A DNA stretch of 64,000 nt from Dechloromonas sp. ZY10 (GTDB lineage: Bacteria > Pseudomonadota > Gammaproteobacteria > Burkholderiales > Rhodocyclaceae): NCBI RefSeq assembly GCF_041378895.1, contig NZ_CP144212.1:1721501-1785500 (forward strand). The letters are read 5' to 3'. Every line of letters starts with the position of its first letter. Position 1 is the stretch's first letter. The notes beneath the pieces are model-generated. The model was not told the origin of the DNA. It saw only the letters and a list, made by a program, of their open reading frames with translations, and did not search any database. Shown piece by piece: positions 37,035 through 45,383 of the stretch. A program made the position numbers and the translations under genes.

Positions 37035-38480
37035 ATGAATGCAAAAAAGACAACCATGAATTTCCTTGAAGAAATCAGAGATAACTGGAAACTTGATGCA
37101 AAGTCAGAAAATACAGAACGATATTTTTATCACGTCAAGGAAGTAGAAAAAATTCTTTCCGGGAAAAGATCTTATGTTATCGGCCGCAAAGGCACTGGAA
37201 AGACCTCAATAACTCAATACATTGAGGGAATATCTGATCCAAATATATTCTCCGAGCAACTATCTTTCAAGAACTTCCCGTTCAATGAACTTTACAGCCT
37301 AAAAAATTCCGGATACACGCATCCGAATCAATATATCACTTTCTGGAAATACATAATATACAGCCACATTTGCAAAATGATGGCAAGAAACGAAGCAATT
37401 GATGGAGAGGTTTCTACCGCACTAAAGAAACTATACGCTCCAGAACCGATAAACACGTTGCAGCGTTGGATCAAGAAATGGACTGCAAATGATTTCTCGT
37501 TCCAGATATTAGGAACTGGTGGAAAAGTTGGATTCAAGGAAAACAACACTAGTGATACATGGATTGAGCGGGTCGATGCACTTGAATCAATTATTGCTGA
37601 ATACATTGATACTTCAATATATTATGTATTATTCGATGAGCTTGATGAAGACTACAAAAATATTATCGAAAAAAGTCAATATGAAAACTATACACACCTG
37701 CTGACAGGGCTATTTAAGGCAGTTCAGGACATCAAGAGTACGTTTAAGTCGGAAAGATTTAAAATATTTCCGGTTGTATTCCTGCGAGATGACATATACA
37801 GCATTCTGACCGATGCAGACAAAACAAAATGGGATGACTTCAAGATTGAACTTGATTGGGATAAAAACAAAATAAAGGATCTGATCGCATTTAGGATATC
37901 ACGGGCACTAAACGCCGATGGGCCAATTTTGAAATTTCAAGATGCTTGGAGCTCATTATTTAATCAAGCCGCGATTGGTGTTGGACACCGTCAGGGAAAG
38001 GAAATGTCAGCCTTCGAATTTATGTGTCGAAGCACTCATCTAAGACCTCGAGATTTTACAAAATACATCCAGGCTTGCGCCGAGGCTACGCGAGATAACG
38101 CGATAATTATTCCCGCCGAAACGATCAAGAGGGTTGATAAAACATTCTCCAACTACCTCAAAAGGGAGTTGATTGATGAAATTCATAGCGTAATACCAGA
38201 CATATCTAACATCTTCGACGTTATATCTCAGATAAGGAAGCAGACTTTCTCGCACGAGGAGTTCAAAAGAGCACTTGACCAAAAAAACAAGGAAGGCACA
38301 GTCAAGGAAACGGACTCCGCTTTTGTCTTGCGAATTTTGTTCTTATTTAGCGTTATTGGGAATCAGCCCAAGCAAGTCAACCAGACTGTCTTCAGATACA
38401 TTAACAAAGAGGCATCACCAAATTTCACAGAGAATTTCGTTGTGCACCGGGGGCTTCTAAAAGCACTACAGATTCTGTGA
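37035..38480 (+). CDS. P-loop ATPase of the integrated element (Sll1717/FunZ-like)
   Basis: A 481-residue protein. Walker A is GRKGTGKTS near residues 51-59 and a Walker B-like IYYVLFDELDEDYK lies near 195-208. The IGRKGTGKT opening and DELDE motif resemble the family annotated as Sll1717-type P-loop ATPase or FunZ; I recall this from protein names and cannot confirm it here. FPVVFLRDDIYSIL near 255 could be a sensor region. It is very A+T-rich and rich in Lys, Ile and Asn, unlike the host. A second start at 37056 (MNFLEEIRD) is possible. Role unknown; as element cargo, defence is a reasonable guess. Confidence 0.75.
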   Translation: MNAKKTTMNFLEEIRDNWKLDAKSENTERYFYHVKEVEKILSGKRSYVIGRKGTGKTSITQYIEGISDPNIFSEQLSFKNFPFNELYSLKNSGYTHPNQYITFWKYIIYSHICKMMARNEAIDGEVSTALKKLYAPEPINTLQRWIKKWTANDFSFQILGTGGKVGFKENNTSDTWIERVDALESIIAEYIDTSIYYVLFDELDEDYKNIIEKSQYENYTHLLTGLFKAVQDIKSTFKSERFKIFPVVFLRDDIYSILTDADKTKWDDFKIELDWDKNKIKDLIAFRISRALNADGPILKFQDAWSSLFNQAAIGVGHRQGKEMSAFEFMCRSTHLRPRDFTKYIQACAEATRDNAIIIPAETIKRVDKTFSNYLKRELIDEIHSVIPDISNIFDVISQIRKQTFSHEEFKRALDQKNKEGTVKETDSAFVLRILFLFSVIGNQPKQVNQTVFRYINKEASPNFTENFVVHRGLLKALQIL

Positions 38481-38674
38481 TTTTGGTCCAGTCACTATAT
38501 TTGCATCGATTCTGGCGGAAGAAGTAACTGGCAGATAAATCAATATCTGCATTTGAACCTACGACACCTGACCAATCGGTCGAAAAGCCCCCAGCATCAA
38601 ACGTTCCTGAGAGGCTGCTTCGCCAAGTTCACTACTTCCGCTTTGGGTCGTAAGCAGATGACACAAAATCACCC

Positions 38675-39565
38675 ATGCTAAAACTCCCGAAAGATTTAGC
38701 CCTGAATTTTGCAAAACATTGGACGCCAATCTACGCAGAAATCTTTCAAGAACTGAAGGCTGAAGGTGGGCGAATCCAAGCAGGGAAACGTTTTGCAGAG
38801 ATTCGCCAAAAATTCGGTGTCTCTTATGTTTTGCTATATGACCATGAAAGAAAGCCAGGGATCGCAATTATGCTGGCTTTACTTGGGGAAGATGGGTTCA
38901 AACAATTTAACCAAGACTCTGCTACATGGTCAGAGCAAGAAATAAACAATTTTTTCAAAGAGATTGAAAGCCAGGAATTCCAGAAGGAATTACTCGATCA
39001 TTTAAATCTTACAGAGACCGAAGCAGAATGGGCTGAACAGAAGACCCTGTTTGAATCGCTGCCAGAAGATCAGAAAACTGCCTCACAGAAAACAGCCGTT
39101 TTTTTATTTTCAGGTTTCTTTGCCCATTTTTTCAACACCATGGCGCTAATGACACATGGTGCAACGATGACCTCACTGATTGCGCAAGCGATGCAAGGCG
39201 ATGACGAGGCATTTGGGAAAGCAGTTCAGGTAGATCGCTTCCTCCTGACGCATCACCCCGATTTTATGGCCCGCAAACAACGCGCCCAGGACGAAGGAGA
39301 CAGGAGGTTCTTGAGCGCCCTTGCCTACCGTGAAAGCAATCCCAATCTAAAGGGAAAAATTCGCTATCCGGCGCTATTCATGCTCTTCGGTCTGTTGGAG
39401 TCATTCCAATGGCTCGACAGCCTCCGACACGAGGAAATTCTCGACCTCTGCGACGAAATTGGACTGGATCGTTTCCAAAATCGGATTGAGGATGTGAATT
39501 ATCTGACGAAGCGCCTAATTGAGTACCGCAAGTTTCAGAAAACTGGCGGTCTGTCAATGCAGTGA
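38675..39565 (+). CDS. Unknown protein of the integrated element (296 residues)
   Basis: I recognise no family. The protein opens MLKLPKDLALNFAKHWTPIY and is mostly helical and charged. A central hydrophobic stretch (AVFLFSGFFAHFFNTMALM, about residues 146-164) could be a membrane segment or a buried helix. The tail is Arg/Lys/Asp-rich (LCDEIGLDRFQNRIEDVNYL). There is no signal peptide, no cysteine-rich site and no nuclease motif that I can see. It follows the ATPase after 194 bases on the same strand, with its own leader, so co-transcription is not certain. Confidence 0.65.
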   Translation: MLKLPKDLALNFAKHWTPIYAEIFQELKAEGGRIQAGKRFAEIRQKFGVSYVLLYDHERKPGIAIMLALLGEDGFKQFNQDSATWSEQEINNFFKEIESQEFQKELLDHLNLTETEAEWAEQKTLFESLPEDQKTASQKTAVFLFSGFFAHFFNTMALMTHGATMTSLIAQAMQGDDEAFGKAVQVDRFLLTHHPDFMARKQRAQDEGDRRFLSALAYRESNPNLKGKIRYPALFMLFGLLESFQWLDSLRHEEILDLCDEIGLDRFQNRIEDVNYLTKRLIEYRKFQKTGGLSMQ

Positions 39566-39668
39566 ATTTCAGTTTCACGGCATTAATCTACCTACCTCTG
39601 GTTCATAACATTCGTATCCACTTCAAGGCAGATCGGCTGCTTTGAGTCTTTCTCAAAGGAATGTGGAT

Positions 39669-41042
39669 ATGAAAAAGCAAGATCATGTCGCCCCTACCTC
39701 CCTCGGGCTGGCTGGCGGGGTGGCCGCGCGAGCGGCCAGACGCCAGCCAAACGAGGGAGGCCATGCGGCGATGGATGCCGCGCCATCGATTGATGGTGGC
39801 CCCAAGGGTGCGCCCCCTAGTAACACAGCACCCTATAACAGCAATTCAGGGCATGGTGTTTTCTTCAAGGCACTGCGTTGGGGGGTTGATAGTCTTTATC
39901 TCTCCTACCCCGGCGAACTCTTCCAGGATGCAGACAATCGCCTGAAGGCGTTAAAAGCCCTCGCCCAATCCCCTGACCCCAGCGAGGTCGCAAAAGCCCA
40001 GCTAGCGCTCGGGAAACACGTTTTTGAGGTGAAGGAGAAAGGCAGCTCCCTCTTTCCTTACATCATCGAAGATGGGGCGTTCCGCATCCAACTCTCCAGG
40101 GCTGGTAGAAAGGCCCCGATGGCTTACGTCAAGGTCTCGGCCAAGTTCCTCGCCCATGTCGGGCCAGTGGAGGCAGAGAAGCAGCTTTACGAATTGCTCT
40201 CGCAGCTGGGCGAGGTTAAAGAGGCGGCCAATGTGAGCCGGATCGACCTGTTTGTCGATTTCCAATCGTCGGCGGACATGGAAAGCTGGGATCGTCACGC
40301 CTGGGTGACTCGCGCCACTTCAATCAATGCCTATGCGGTGTCAGGGAAATTCTCTGGCTGGTCGATTGGTCTGGGCGGCGTGCTGTCTGCCCGCCTCTAC
40401 AACAAGCTCCTGGAAATTGTGGTCAGCGGCAAGGATTGGATTCTCCCGTTGTGGCAGCAGGCCAGCTGGGACGGTCAGGGGGTAGTCTGGCGACTGGAGT
40501 TTGAATTCAAGCGCGAAGTGCTGACGCAAAAGGGCTTGTCAAAGCTCTACGAGGTGATGAATGCCCTCAACGGCCTGTGGAGCTATGCGACTACCGAATG
40601 GCTGCGTTTGACCTTGCCGAATCCTGCCGATCAAACGCGCTGCCGCTGGCCGATTCATCCGCTGTGGTGCTTGCTGGCAGCGGTTGATTGGGATGGGAAC
40701 GGCGGCCCCCTTGCCAAGCGTTTTACGCCAACACGCAGCCCGCACAACAAACGCCTGTTTCAGATGGCCTGCAGCACGATTATGGCGTTCATGGCCAAGC
40801 ATGGTTACAACGCCAAGCAGCTTTACGAGGCACACCAGGATTTGTTGGCACAGTTGATTGAGCACCTCGATGCGGAAGCCTACAAGCTGGGGCTGCCATT
40901 TGACGATTACATCGCTGAAAAGCTGGCGCTGAAGCGCCGCCAGTACAACACGGGGGTTAATGACCCCGATCAGGAGCGCCGGGCGCAAGAAAGCGAAGTC
41001 GCGGCCGAAGCACGGGCCTACCGGAAGGAAAGCAATGGATAA
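39669..41042 (+). CDS. Putative replication initiation protein of the integrated element
   Basis: A 457-residue protein. After a low-complexity N-terminus (residues 1-60) it shows GVFFKALRWGVDSLYLSYPG, then VSRIDLFVDFQS near 195 and SARLYNKLLEI near 245. This pattern (RxDxxVDF and a later YNK) resembles phage-type and integrative-element replication initiators of the Rep_trans/RCR kind, where Tyr would be the nicking residue. The assignment is by memory of pattern. An AAGGA site lies about 10 bases before the ATG at 39669; an ATG-like start at 39642 is less good. The next gene begins 8 bases before its stop. Confidence 0.5.
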   Translation: MKKQDHVAPTSLGLAGGVAARAARRQPNEGGHAAMDAAPSIDGGPKGAPPSNTAPYNSNSGHGVFFKALRWGVDSLYLSYPGELFQDADNRLKALKALAQSPDPSEVAKAQLALGKHVFEVKEKGSSLFPYIIEDGAFRIQLSRAGRKAPMAYVKVSAKFLAHVGPVEAEKQLYELLSQLGEVKEAANVSRIDLFVDFQSSADMESWDRHAWVTRATSINAYAVSGKFSGWSIGLGGVLSARLYNKLLEIVVSGKDWILPLWQQASWDGQGVVWRLEFEFKREVLTQKGLSKLYEVMNALNGLWSYATTEWLRLTLPNPADQTRCRWPIHPLWCLLAAVDWDGNGGPLAKRFTPTRSPHNKRLFQMACSTIMAFMAKHGYNAKQLYEAHQDLLAQLIEHLDAEAYKLGLPFDDYIAEKLALKRRQYNTGVNDPDQERRAQESEVAAEARAYRKESNG

Positions 41043-41358
41043 ACGCGGATTCAATTGTCAGGAGGCCTTGCATTACCTGGGAATCAAGCGGCGGGCCTTC
41101 AATCAGTATTTCCGTCCCCTGCTCTCGCCCATTCGCATGGGAACCTCGGTCGTTTTTGATCGAATTGACCTTGATCGAGTATTGGAAGAACATAAATCCC
41201 GGAACGGGCGGCCCGTGGAGAAAGGAGTAAGCACATGGGCCGATCACAATCCGGCATCTACCAAGACCAGCGCGGTTTCTGGTGCATTGACAAGGTCTTC
41301 AAAGGAACCCGACTTCGCCAGCGTTTCGAACGCTTTGAAGAGGCGGAATCCTGGTTGA
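41035..41358 (+). CDS. AlpA/Xis-like small DNA-binding protein
   Basis: A 107-residue protein whose first 65 residues look like a MerR/AlpA-type helix-turn-helix (CQEALHYLGIKRRAFNQYF ... VVFDRIDLDRVLEEHK). These are usually excisionases or regulators of the adjacent integrase. The remaining 40 residues overlap the int frame by 124 bases and are of low quality, so the working protein may be mostly the N-terminal part. Its start overlaps the Rep-like stop by 8 bases. Confidence 0.65.
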   Translation: MDKRGFNCQEALHYLGIKRRAFNQYFRPLLSPIRMGTSVVFDRIDLDRVLEEHKSRNGRPVEKGVSTWADHNPASTKTSAVSGALTRSSKEPDFASVSNALKRRNPG

Positions 41359-42386
41359 TCTTGCAACTTGAGCAGCTACGGCAACGGCACCTGTTCGGCG
41401 TCCGCCCCAAATGGACCTTCGATCAGGCTGCCGCCAAGTATCTGCTCGACCACCAGGACAAGGTATCGCTACAAACCGATATCTACCTGCTGGAAAAGTT
41501 GATGCCGTTTATAGGCAAGCTCACGCTCGATCAGATTCACGATCAGACGTTGGCGGTCTATGTTGAGCAACGCAAAGCGGCGGGACGGTCAAACAAGACG
41601 ATCAATCTCGGTTTGGGAATTGTTCGCCGGATACTGAATTTGGCAGCCCGCAAATGGCGTGATGAAGAAGGCCGCACATGGCTGGAAACGCCACCGCTGA
41701 TTTCGATGTTGCCCCTCATAGGTTTTCAGCGTGAGCCTCGCCCGATTACCTGGGCTGAACAGCGGCAGTTGTTGCCGCATTTGGCCGACCATCTCGCCAA
41801 GATGGTGCTGTTCGATCTGAACACGGGTGCACGGGATGAGGTCGTTTGTGGTTTGAGGTGGGAATGGGAAATCTACATTCCCGAACTGGAACGGTCAGTC
41901 TTCGACGTCCCCAGGGAGAGCGTCAAAGGTAGGAAGCGTAGTCGTGTCCTGGTTTGTAATTCGGTTGCACAGAGCATCATCGAAGGGCAGCGCGGTTTGC
42001 ATTCTGCGTATGTCTTCCCCTTCCGGGGCGACCGAATCGAAACCGTGAGTAACAGCGGCTGGCAACGAGCGAGGGAAGCAGCAGGTCTGCCCGATCTGCG
42101 GTTTCACGACTTGAGGCACACCGTCGGGATGCGGCTACGTGAAGCAGGGGTAAGGGAAGAAACGATTTCGGATATTCTTTGGCACACTCGCCGGGGCATG
42201 ACGGCACATTACTCGGTCGCTCAGATTGAGGAACTGGTGGAAGCCCTGGAGCGGATTACCGACGAGCGGAGCCGAACGAATCGAAGCCTGGAGATGATTC
42301 GCAGGGAAATGATGGGGAAACGCACTCCCCCGTTTGTCCCCGCAGAAAGCAAAAAGGCCAATCAAAAGATTGGCCTAACTGCTTGA
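41235..42386 (+). CDS. int: Tyrosine recombinase (integrase) of the tRNA-Arg element
   Basis: A 383-residue phage-type integrase. An AAAGGAG site stands 9 bases before the ATG. The N-terminal arm-binding part (residues 1-60) is followed by a SAM-like core domain (residues 62-150). The catalytic set is seen: Arg in LNTGARDEVVCGLRW near 197, HDLRHTVGMRL near 293, ILWHTRRGMTAHYS near 315 with Trp/His and the nucleophilic Tyr. The last 11 residues (KKANQKIGLTA) are encoded within the tRNA terminator copy at 42350-42376. It recombines at the 50-bp repeats (inference from position). Confidence 0.93.
   Translation: MGRSQSGIYQDQRGFWCIDKVFKGTRLRQRFERFEEAESWLILQLEQLRQRHLFGVRPKWTFDQAAAKYLLDHQDKVSLQTDIYLLEKLMPFIGKLTLDQIHDQTLAVYVEQRKAAGRSNKTINLGLGIVRRILNLAARKWRDEEGRTWLETPPLISMLPLIGFQREPRPITWAEQRQLLPHLADHLAKMVLFDLNTGARDEVVCGLRWEWEIYIPELERSVFDVPRESVKGRKRSRVLVCNSVAQSIIEGQRGLHSAYVFPFRGDRIETVSNSGWQRAREAAGLPDLRFHDLRHTVGMRLREAGVREETISDILWHTRRGMTAHYSVAQIEELVEALERITDERSRTNRSLEMIRREMMGKRTPPFVPAESKKANQKIGLTA
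42350..42376 (-). terminator. Terminator right of the element, near copy of the one at 36563
   Basis: AGGCCAATC pairs with GATTGGCCT (42355-42376, loop AAAA); A5 on the plus strand gives a T-run on the minus strand. It lies downstream of tRNA-Arg and inside the 3' end of int. It differs from the left copy at a few bases only. Confidence 0.75.
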
Positions 42387-42387
42387 T

Positions 42388-42437
42388 TCGACTGGCGCGC
42401 CCGGAGCGATTCGAACGCCCGACCCCTTGGTTCGTAG
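42388..42437. repeat. Right attachment repeat, inside intact tRNA-Arg
   Basis: 50 bases identical to 36601-36650. The repeat ends in the anticodon loop, the usual crossover region for tyrosine recombinases that use tRNA genes. Confidence 0.92.
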
Positions 42438-42469
42438 CCAAGTACTCTATCCAACTGAGCTACGGGCGC
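42393..42469 (-). tRNA. tRNA-Arg(ACG), copy next to the element
   Basis: A 77-base tRNA with encoded CCA. The acceptor stem GCGCCCG pairs with CGGGCGC. The anticodon loop CTACGAA reads ACG, decoding CGU/CGC/CGA after A34 is turned to inosine by TadA. The T-loop TTCGAAT is standard. Its 3' half serves as the attachment site. Confidence 0.95.
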
Positions 42470-42510
42470 GCTGCGATACATCTACTACTGTTTATTGCTG
42501 ATTTTCTGAA

Positions 42511-42587
42511 TGGCGCGCCCGGAGCGATTCGAACGCCCGACCCCTTGGTTCGTAGCCAAGTACTCTATCCAACTGAGCTACGGGCGC
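42511..42587 (-). tRNA. tRNA-Arg(ACG), second tandem copy
   Basis: 77 bases, identical in sequence to the copy at 42393-42469 and separated from it by 41 bases. It would be transcribed first. The two copies likely share one promoter near 42600-42650. Confidence 0.95.
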
Positions 42588-42776
42588 GCTGTCAGAGCCG
42601 CGCATTATACGGGGCTTTGCCAAAAAAGCCAGTCCTTTTTCTGTTTTTTTCGAATTGCCTATCCTTTATGTCATTTGACTTGGTTTGGCCCTTTATATAG
42701 TGAAGGCCGGGTAAGCGGCTTTTATCCGGCCGCCGCTGATAAAATCCGCCCTCGACTTTTTTCGCGGCTTTTCCGC

Positions 42777-45383
42777 ATGAGCGCTACGCAAACCCCTGAC
42801 CTTGCCAAACATACGCCGATGATGCGCCAGTATCTGGCGCTGAAAGCGAATCACCCCAACACCCTGCTCTTCTATCGCATGGGCGACTTCTACGAGTTGT
42901 TCTTCGAGGATGCCGAGAAGGCGGCGCGGCTACTCGACATTACCTTGACCACCCGCGGGCAGACCGCCGGGGTGCCGATCAAGATGGCCGGGGTGCCTTT
43001 CCATTCGCTGGAGCCTTACCTGGCGCGGCTGGTGAAGCTGGGCGAGTCGGCGGTGATCTGCGAGCAGATCGGCGATCCGGCGACCAGCAAGGGGCCGGTC
43101 GAGCGGGCAGTGGCGCGGATCGTGACGCCGGGAACGCTGACCGATGCGGCGCTGGTCGACGACAAACAGGACCTGTGGCTGCTGGCGGTGACCACCCTGC
43201 GCAACACCGCCGGGATTGCCCGGCTCAATCTGGCGAGCGGCGAGTTCATTCTGATCGAGGTGCCGGCCGAACAGATTCCGGCGACGCTGGAGCGCATCCG
43301 TCCGGCGGAAATCCTTTATCCCGAAAGCTGGACGCCGACCTTTGGTTTTGACGGTGCCCGCACCCGCCAGCCCGACTGGTATTTCGATTTCGATTCGGCC
43401 CGCCGCCTGCTGTGCGAGCAATTCGAGGTTGCCTCGCTCGCCGGCTTTGGCGCCGAGGGCCTGAAGCCGGCGATTGCTGCCGCCGGTGCCCTGCTCCAGT
43501 ACGCGCAGGCGACGCAGTCGGGCAAATTGCCGCATTTGCGCGGGTTGACCGTGGAAATCGAGGGCGCCTACCTGGGCCTTGATCTCGCCACCCGGCGCAA
43601 CCTGGAATTGACCGAAACCCTGCGCGGCCAGCCGTCGCCGACGCTGTTTTCCTTGCTCGACAACTGCGTGACCAGCATGGGTTCGCGGCTGTTGCGCCAC
43701 ACCTTGCACCACCCGTTGCGCGAATGGATGATTCCCGCCGCCCGCCACGGCGCGGTCGAGGCACTGCTCGACGACTACGGTCGACTCGCCGGCGAGGCAA
43801 GAAAAGCCCTGCGCGGGATTGCCGACATCGAACGCATTGCCGGCCGCATCGCGCTACGCAACGCCCGCCCGCGCGACCTCGCCAGCCTGCGCGAATCGCT
43901 GACGCGGCTGCCGGAACTGCGAGCGCCACTGGTCGGCACCGCTTCGGCCCTGCTCGATCAGGCGCACGCCGAACTGGCGACGCCGGAGGCGGCGCTCGAA
44001 TTGCTGGTCCGCGCCATCGCTGCCGAACCCGGCGCGCAGGTGCGTGACGGCGGCGTGATCGCGCCGGGCTTCGACCCGGACCTCGACGAACTGCGTTCGC
44101 TCAACGACAACTGCGGCGCCTTCCTGGTCGATATGGAGGTGCGCGAACGCGAGCGCACCGGCATCAGCAGCCTCAAGGTCGAGTACAACAAGGTGCATGG
44201 CTTCTACATCGAGGTCACGCACGCCAACGTCGACAAGATTCCCGACGACTATCGCCGCCGCCAGACGCTGAAAAACGCTGAGCGTTACATCACGCCGGAG
44301 TTGAAGGCCTTCGAGGACAAGGCGCTGTCGGCGCAGGAACGTTCGCTGGCGCGCGAAAAGCTGCTCTACGAACAGATTCTCGACGCACTGCTGCCGGTGG
44401 TGCCGACCTTGCAGACCATCGCCCGCGCCGTCGCCCAGCTCGACCTGCTCGCCGGTTTCGCCGAGGCCGCCTTGAAGCGCAACTGGTGCAAGCCGGAATT
44501 TGCCGCTGGCGACGAGTTGACCGCGCAATTGTTGATCGAAGGCGGCCGCCACCCGGTAGTCGAGAACGAACTGGCGCAAAACGCCGAAACCTTCATCGCC
44601 AACGACTGCCTGCTCGCCGACAACCGCCGCCTGCTGCTGATTACCGGCCCGAACATGGGCGGTAAATCGACCTACATGCGCCAAGTGGCGCTGATCGCCC
44701 TGCTCGCCCACATCGGCAGCTACGTGCCGGCCGACCGCTGCGTGCTCGGCCCGCTCGACCGCATTTTCACCCGCATCGGCGCCTCCGACGACCTCGCGTC
44801 CGGGCGTTCGACCTTCATGGTCGAGATGACCGAAGCCGCCGCCATCCTGCACCACGCCACCGCCAACAGCCTGGTCCTGATGGACGAAATCGGGCGCGGT
44901 ACCTCGACCTTCGACGGGATGTCGCTGGCCTTTGCCATCCTCCGCCACCTGATCGACAAGAACCGCAGCCTGACGCTGTTTGCCACGCATTATTTCGAGC
45001 TAACCCGTCTTTCGCACGAATACCCGGAACTGGCCAACGTGCACCTCGGTGCGGTCGAACACAACGACCGCATCGTCTTCATGCACGCGGTCGAAGAAGG
45101 CCCGGCCAACCAGAGTTACGGGATCCAGGTCGCGGCGCTGGCCGGCATCCCGACCAGCGTGGTGCGCGCGGCGCGCAAGCAGTTGCGCGAGTTCGAGCAG
45201 CGGGCGGCGGTCGATCCGCTCCAGCCCGACCTGTTCGCGCAGGACTTTGCCGCACCCGAGATCGAGGCCAGCGAACCTGAGCCACACCCCGCGCTGGAGC
45301 AACTGGCCGGGCTCGACCCGGACAGCCTGACCCCGCGCGAAGCGCTGGACGCCTTGTACGCACTAAAAGGTTTGCTGCGCTGA
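42777..45383 (+). CDS. mutS: DNA mismatch repair protein MutS
   Basis: An 868-residue ATPase that recognises mismatches. The mismatch-binding motif is [14 protein letters not shown] near residues 32-45 (the Phe-x-Glu being FYE). The Walker A is [15 protein letters not shown] near 625, and Walker B-like [16 protein letters not shown] near 700. A C-terminal tetramer/clamp region follows. I start at 42777 ([20 protein letters not shown]); upstream in-frame codons run through the tRNA. No RBS is obvious. Its stop overlaps the next ATG by one base. The island lies upstream, but mutS itself is intact. Confidence 0.96.
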   Translation: MSATQTPDLAKHTPMMRQYLALKANHPNTLLFYRMGDFYELFFEDAEKAARLLDITLTTRGQTAGVPIKMAGVPFHSLEPYLARLVKLGESAVICEQIGDPATSKGPVERAVARIVTPGTLTDAALVDDKQDLWLLAVTTLRNTAGIARLNLASGEFILIEVPAEQIPATLERIRPAEILYPESWTPTFGFDGARTRQPDWYFDFDSARRLLCEQFEVASLAGFGAEGLKPAIAAAGALLQYAQATQSGKLPHLRGLTVEIEGAYLGLDLATRRNLELTETLRGQPSPTLFSLLDNCVTSMGSRLLRHTLHHPLREWMIPAARHGAVEALLDDYGRLAGEARKALRGIADIERIAGRIALRNARPRDLASLRESLTRLPELRAPLVGTASALLDQAHAELATPEAALELLVRAIAAEPGAQVRDGGVIAPGFDPDLDELRSLNDNCGAFLVDMEVRERERTGISSLKVEYNKVHGFYIEVTHANVDKIPDDYRRRQTLKNAERYITPELKAFEDKALSAQERSLAREKLLYEQILDALLPVVPTLQTIARAVAQLDLLAGFAEAALKRNWCKPEFAAGDELTAQLLIEGGRHPVVENELAQNAETFIANDCLLADNRRLLLITGPNMGGKSTYMRQVALIALLAHIGSYVPADRCVLGPLDRIFTRIGASDDLASGRSTFMVEMTEAAAILHHATANSLVLMDEIGRGTSTFDGMSLAFAILRHLIDKNRSLTLFATHYFELTRLSHEYPELANVHLGAVEHNDRIVFMHAVEEGPANQSYGIQVAALAGIPTSVVRAARKQLREFEQRAAVDPLQPDLFAQDFAAPEIEASEPEPHPALEQLAGLDPDSLTPREALDALYALKGLLR

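Larger units (their letters stand above)
36601..42437. mobile_element. Small integrative element inserted in tRNA-Arg(ACG)
   Basis: A segment of about 5.8 kb bounded by an identical 50-bp direct repeat (36601-36650 and 42388-42437). The right copy is part of an intact tRNA-Arg gene; the left one is only its 3' half. A tyrosine recombinase ends 2 bases before the right repeat, with an AlpA/Xis-like gene overlapping it and a Rep-like gene before that. The left part holds two cargo genes, the first strikingly A+T-rich compared with the host. No conjugation genes are seen, so it would be mobilised or simply excise and replicate. Host and element genes are otherwise intact. Confidence 0.88.
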
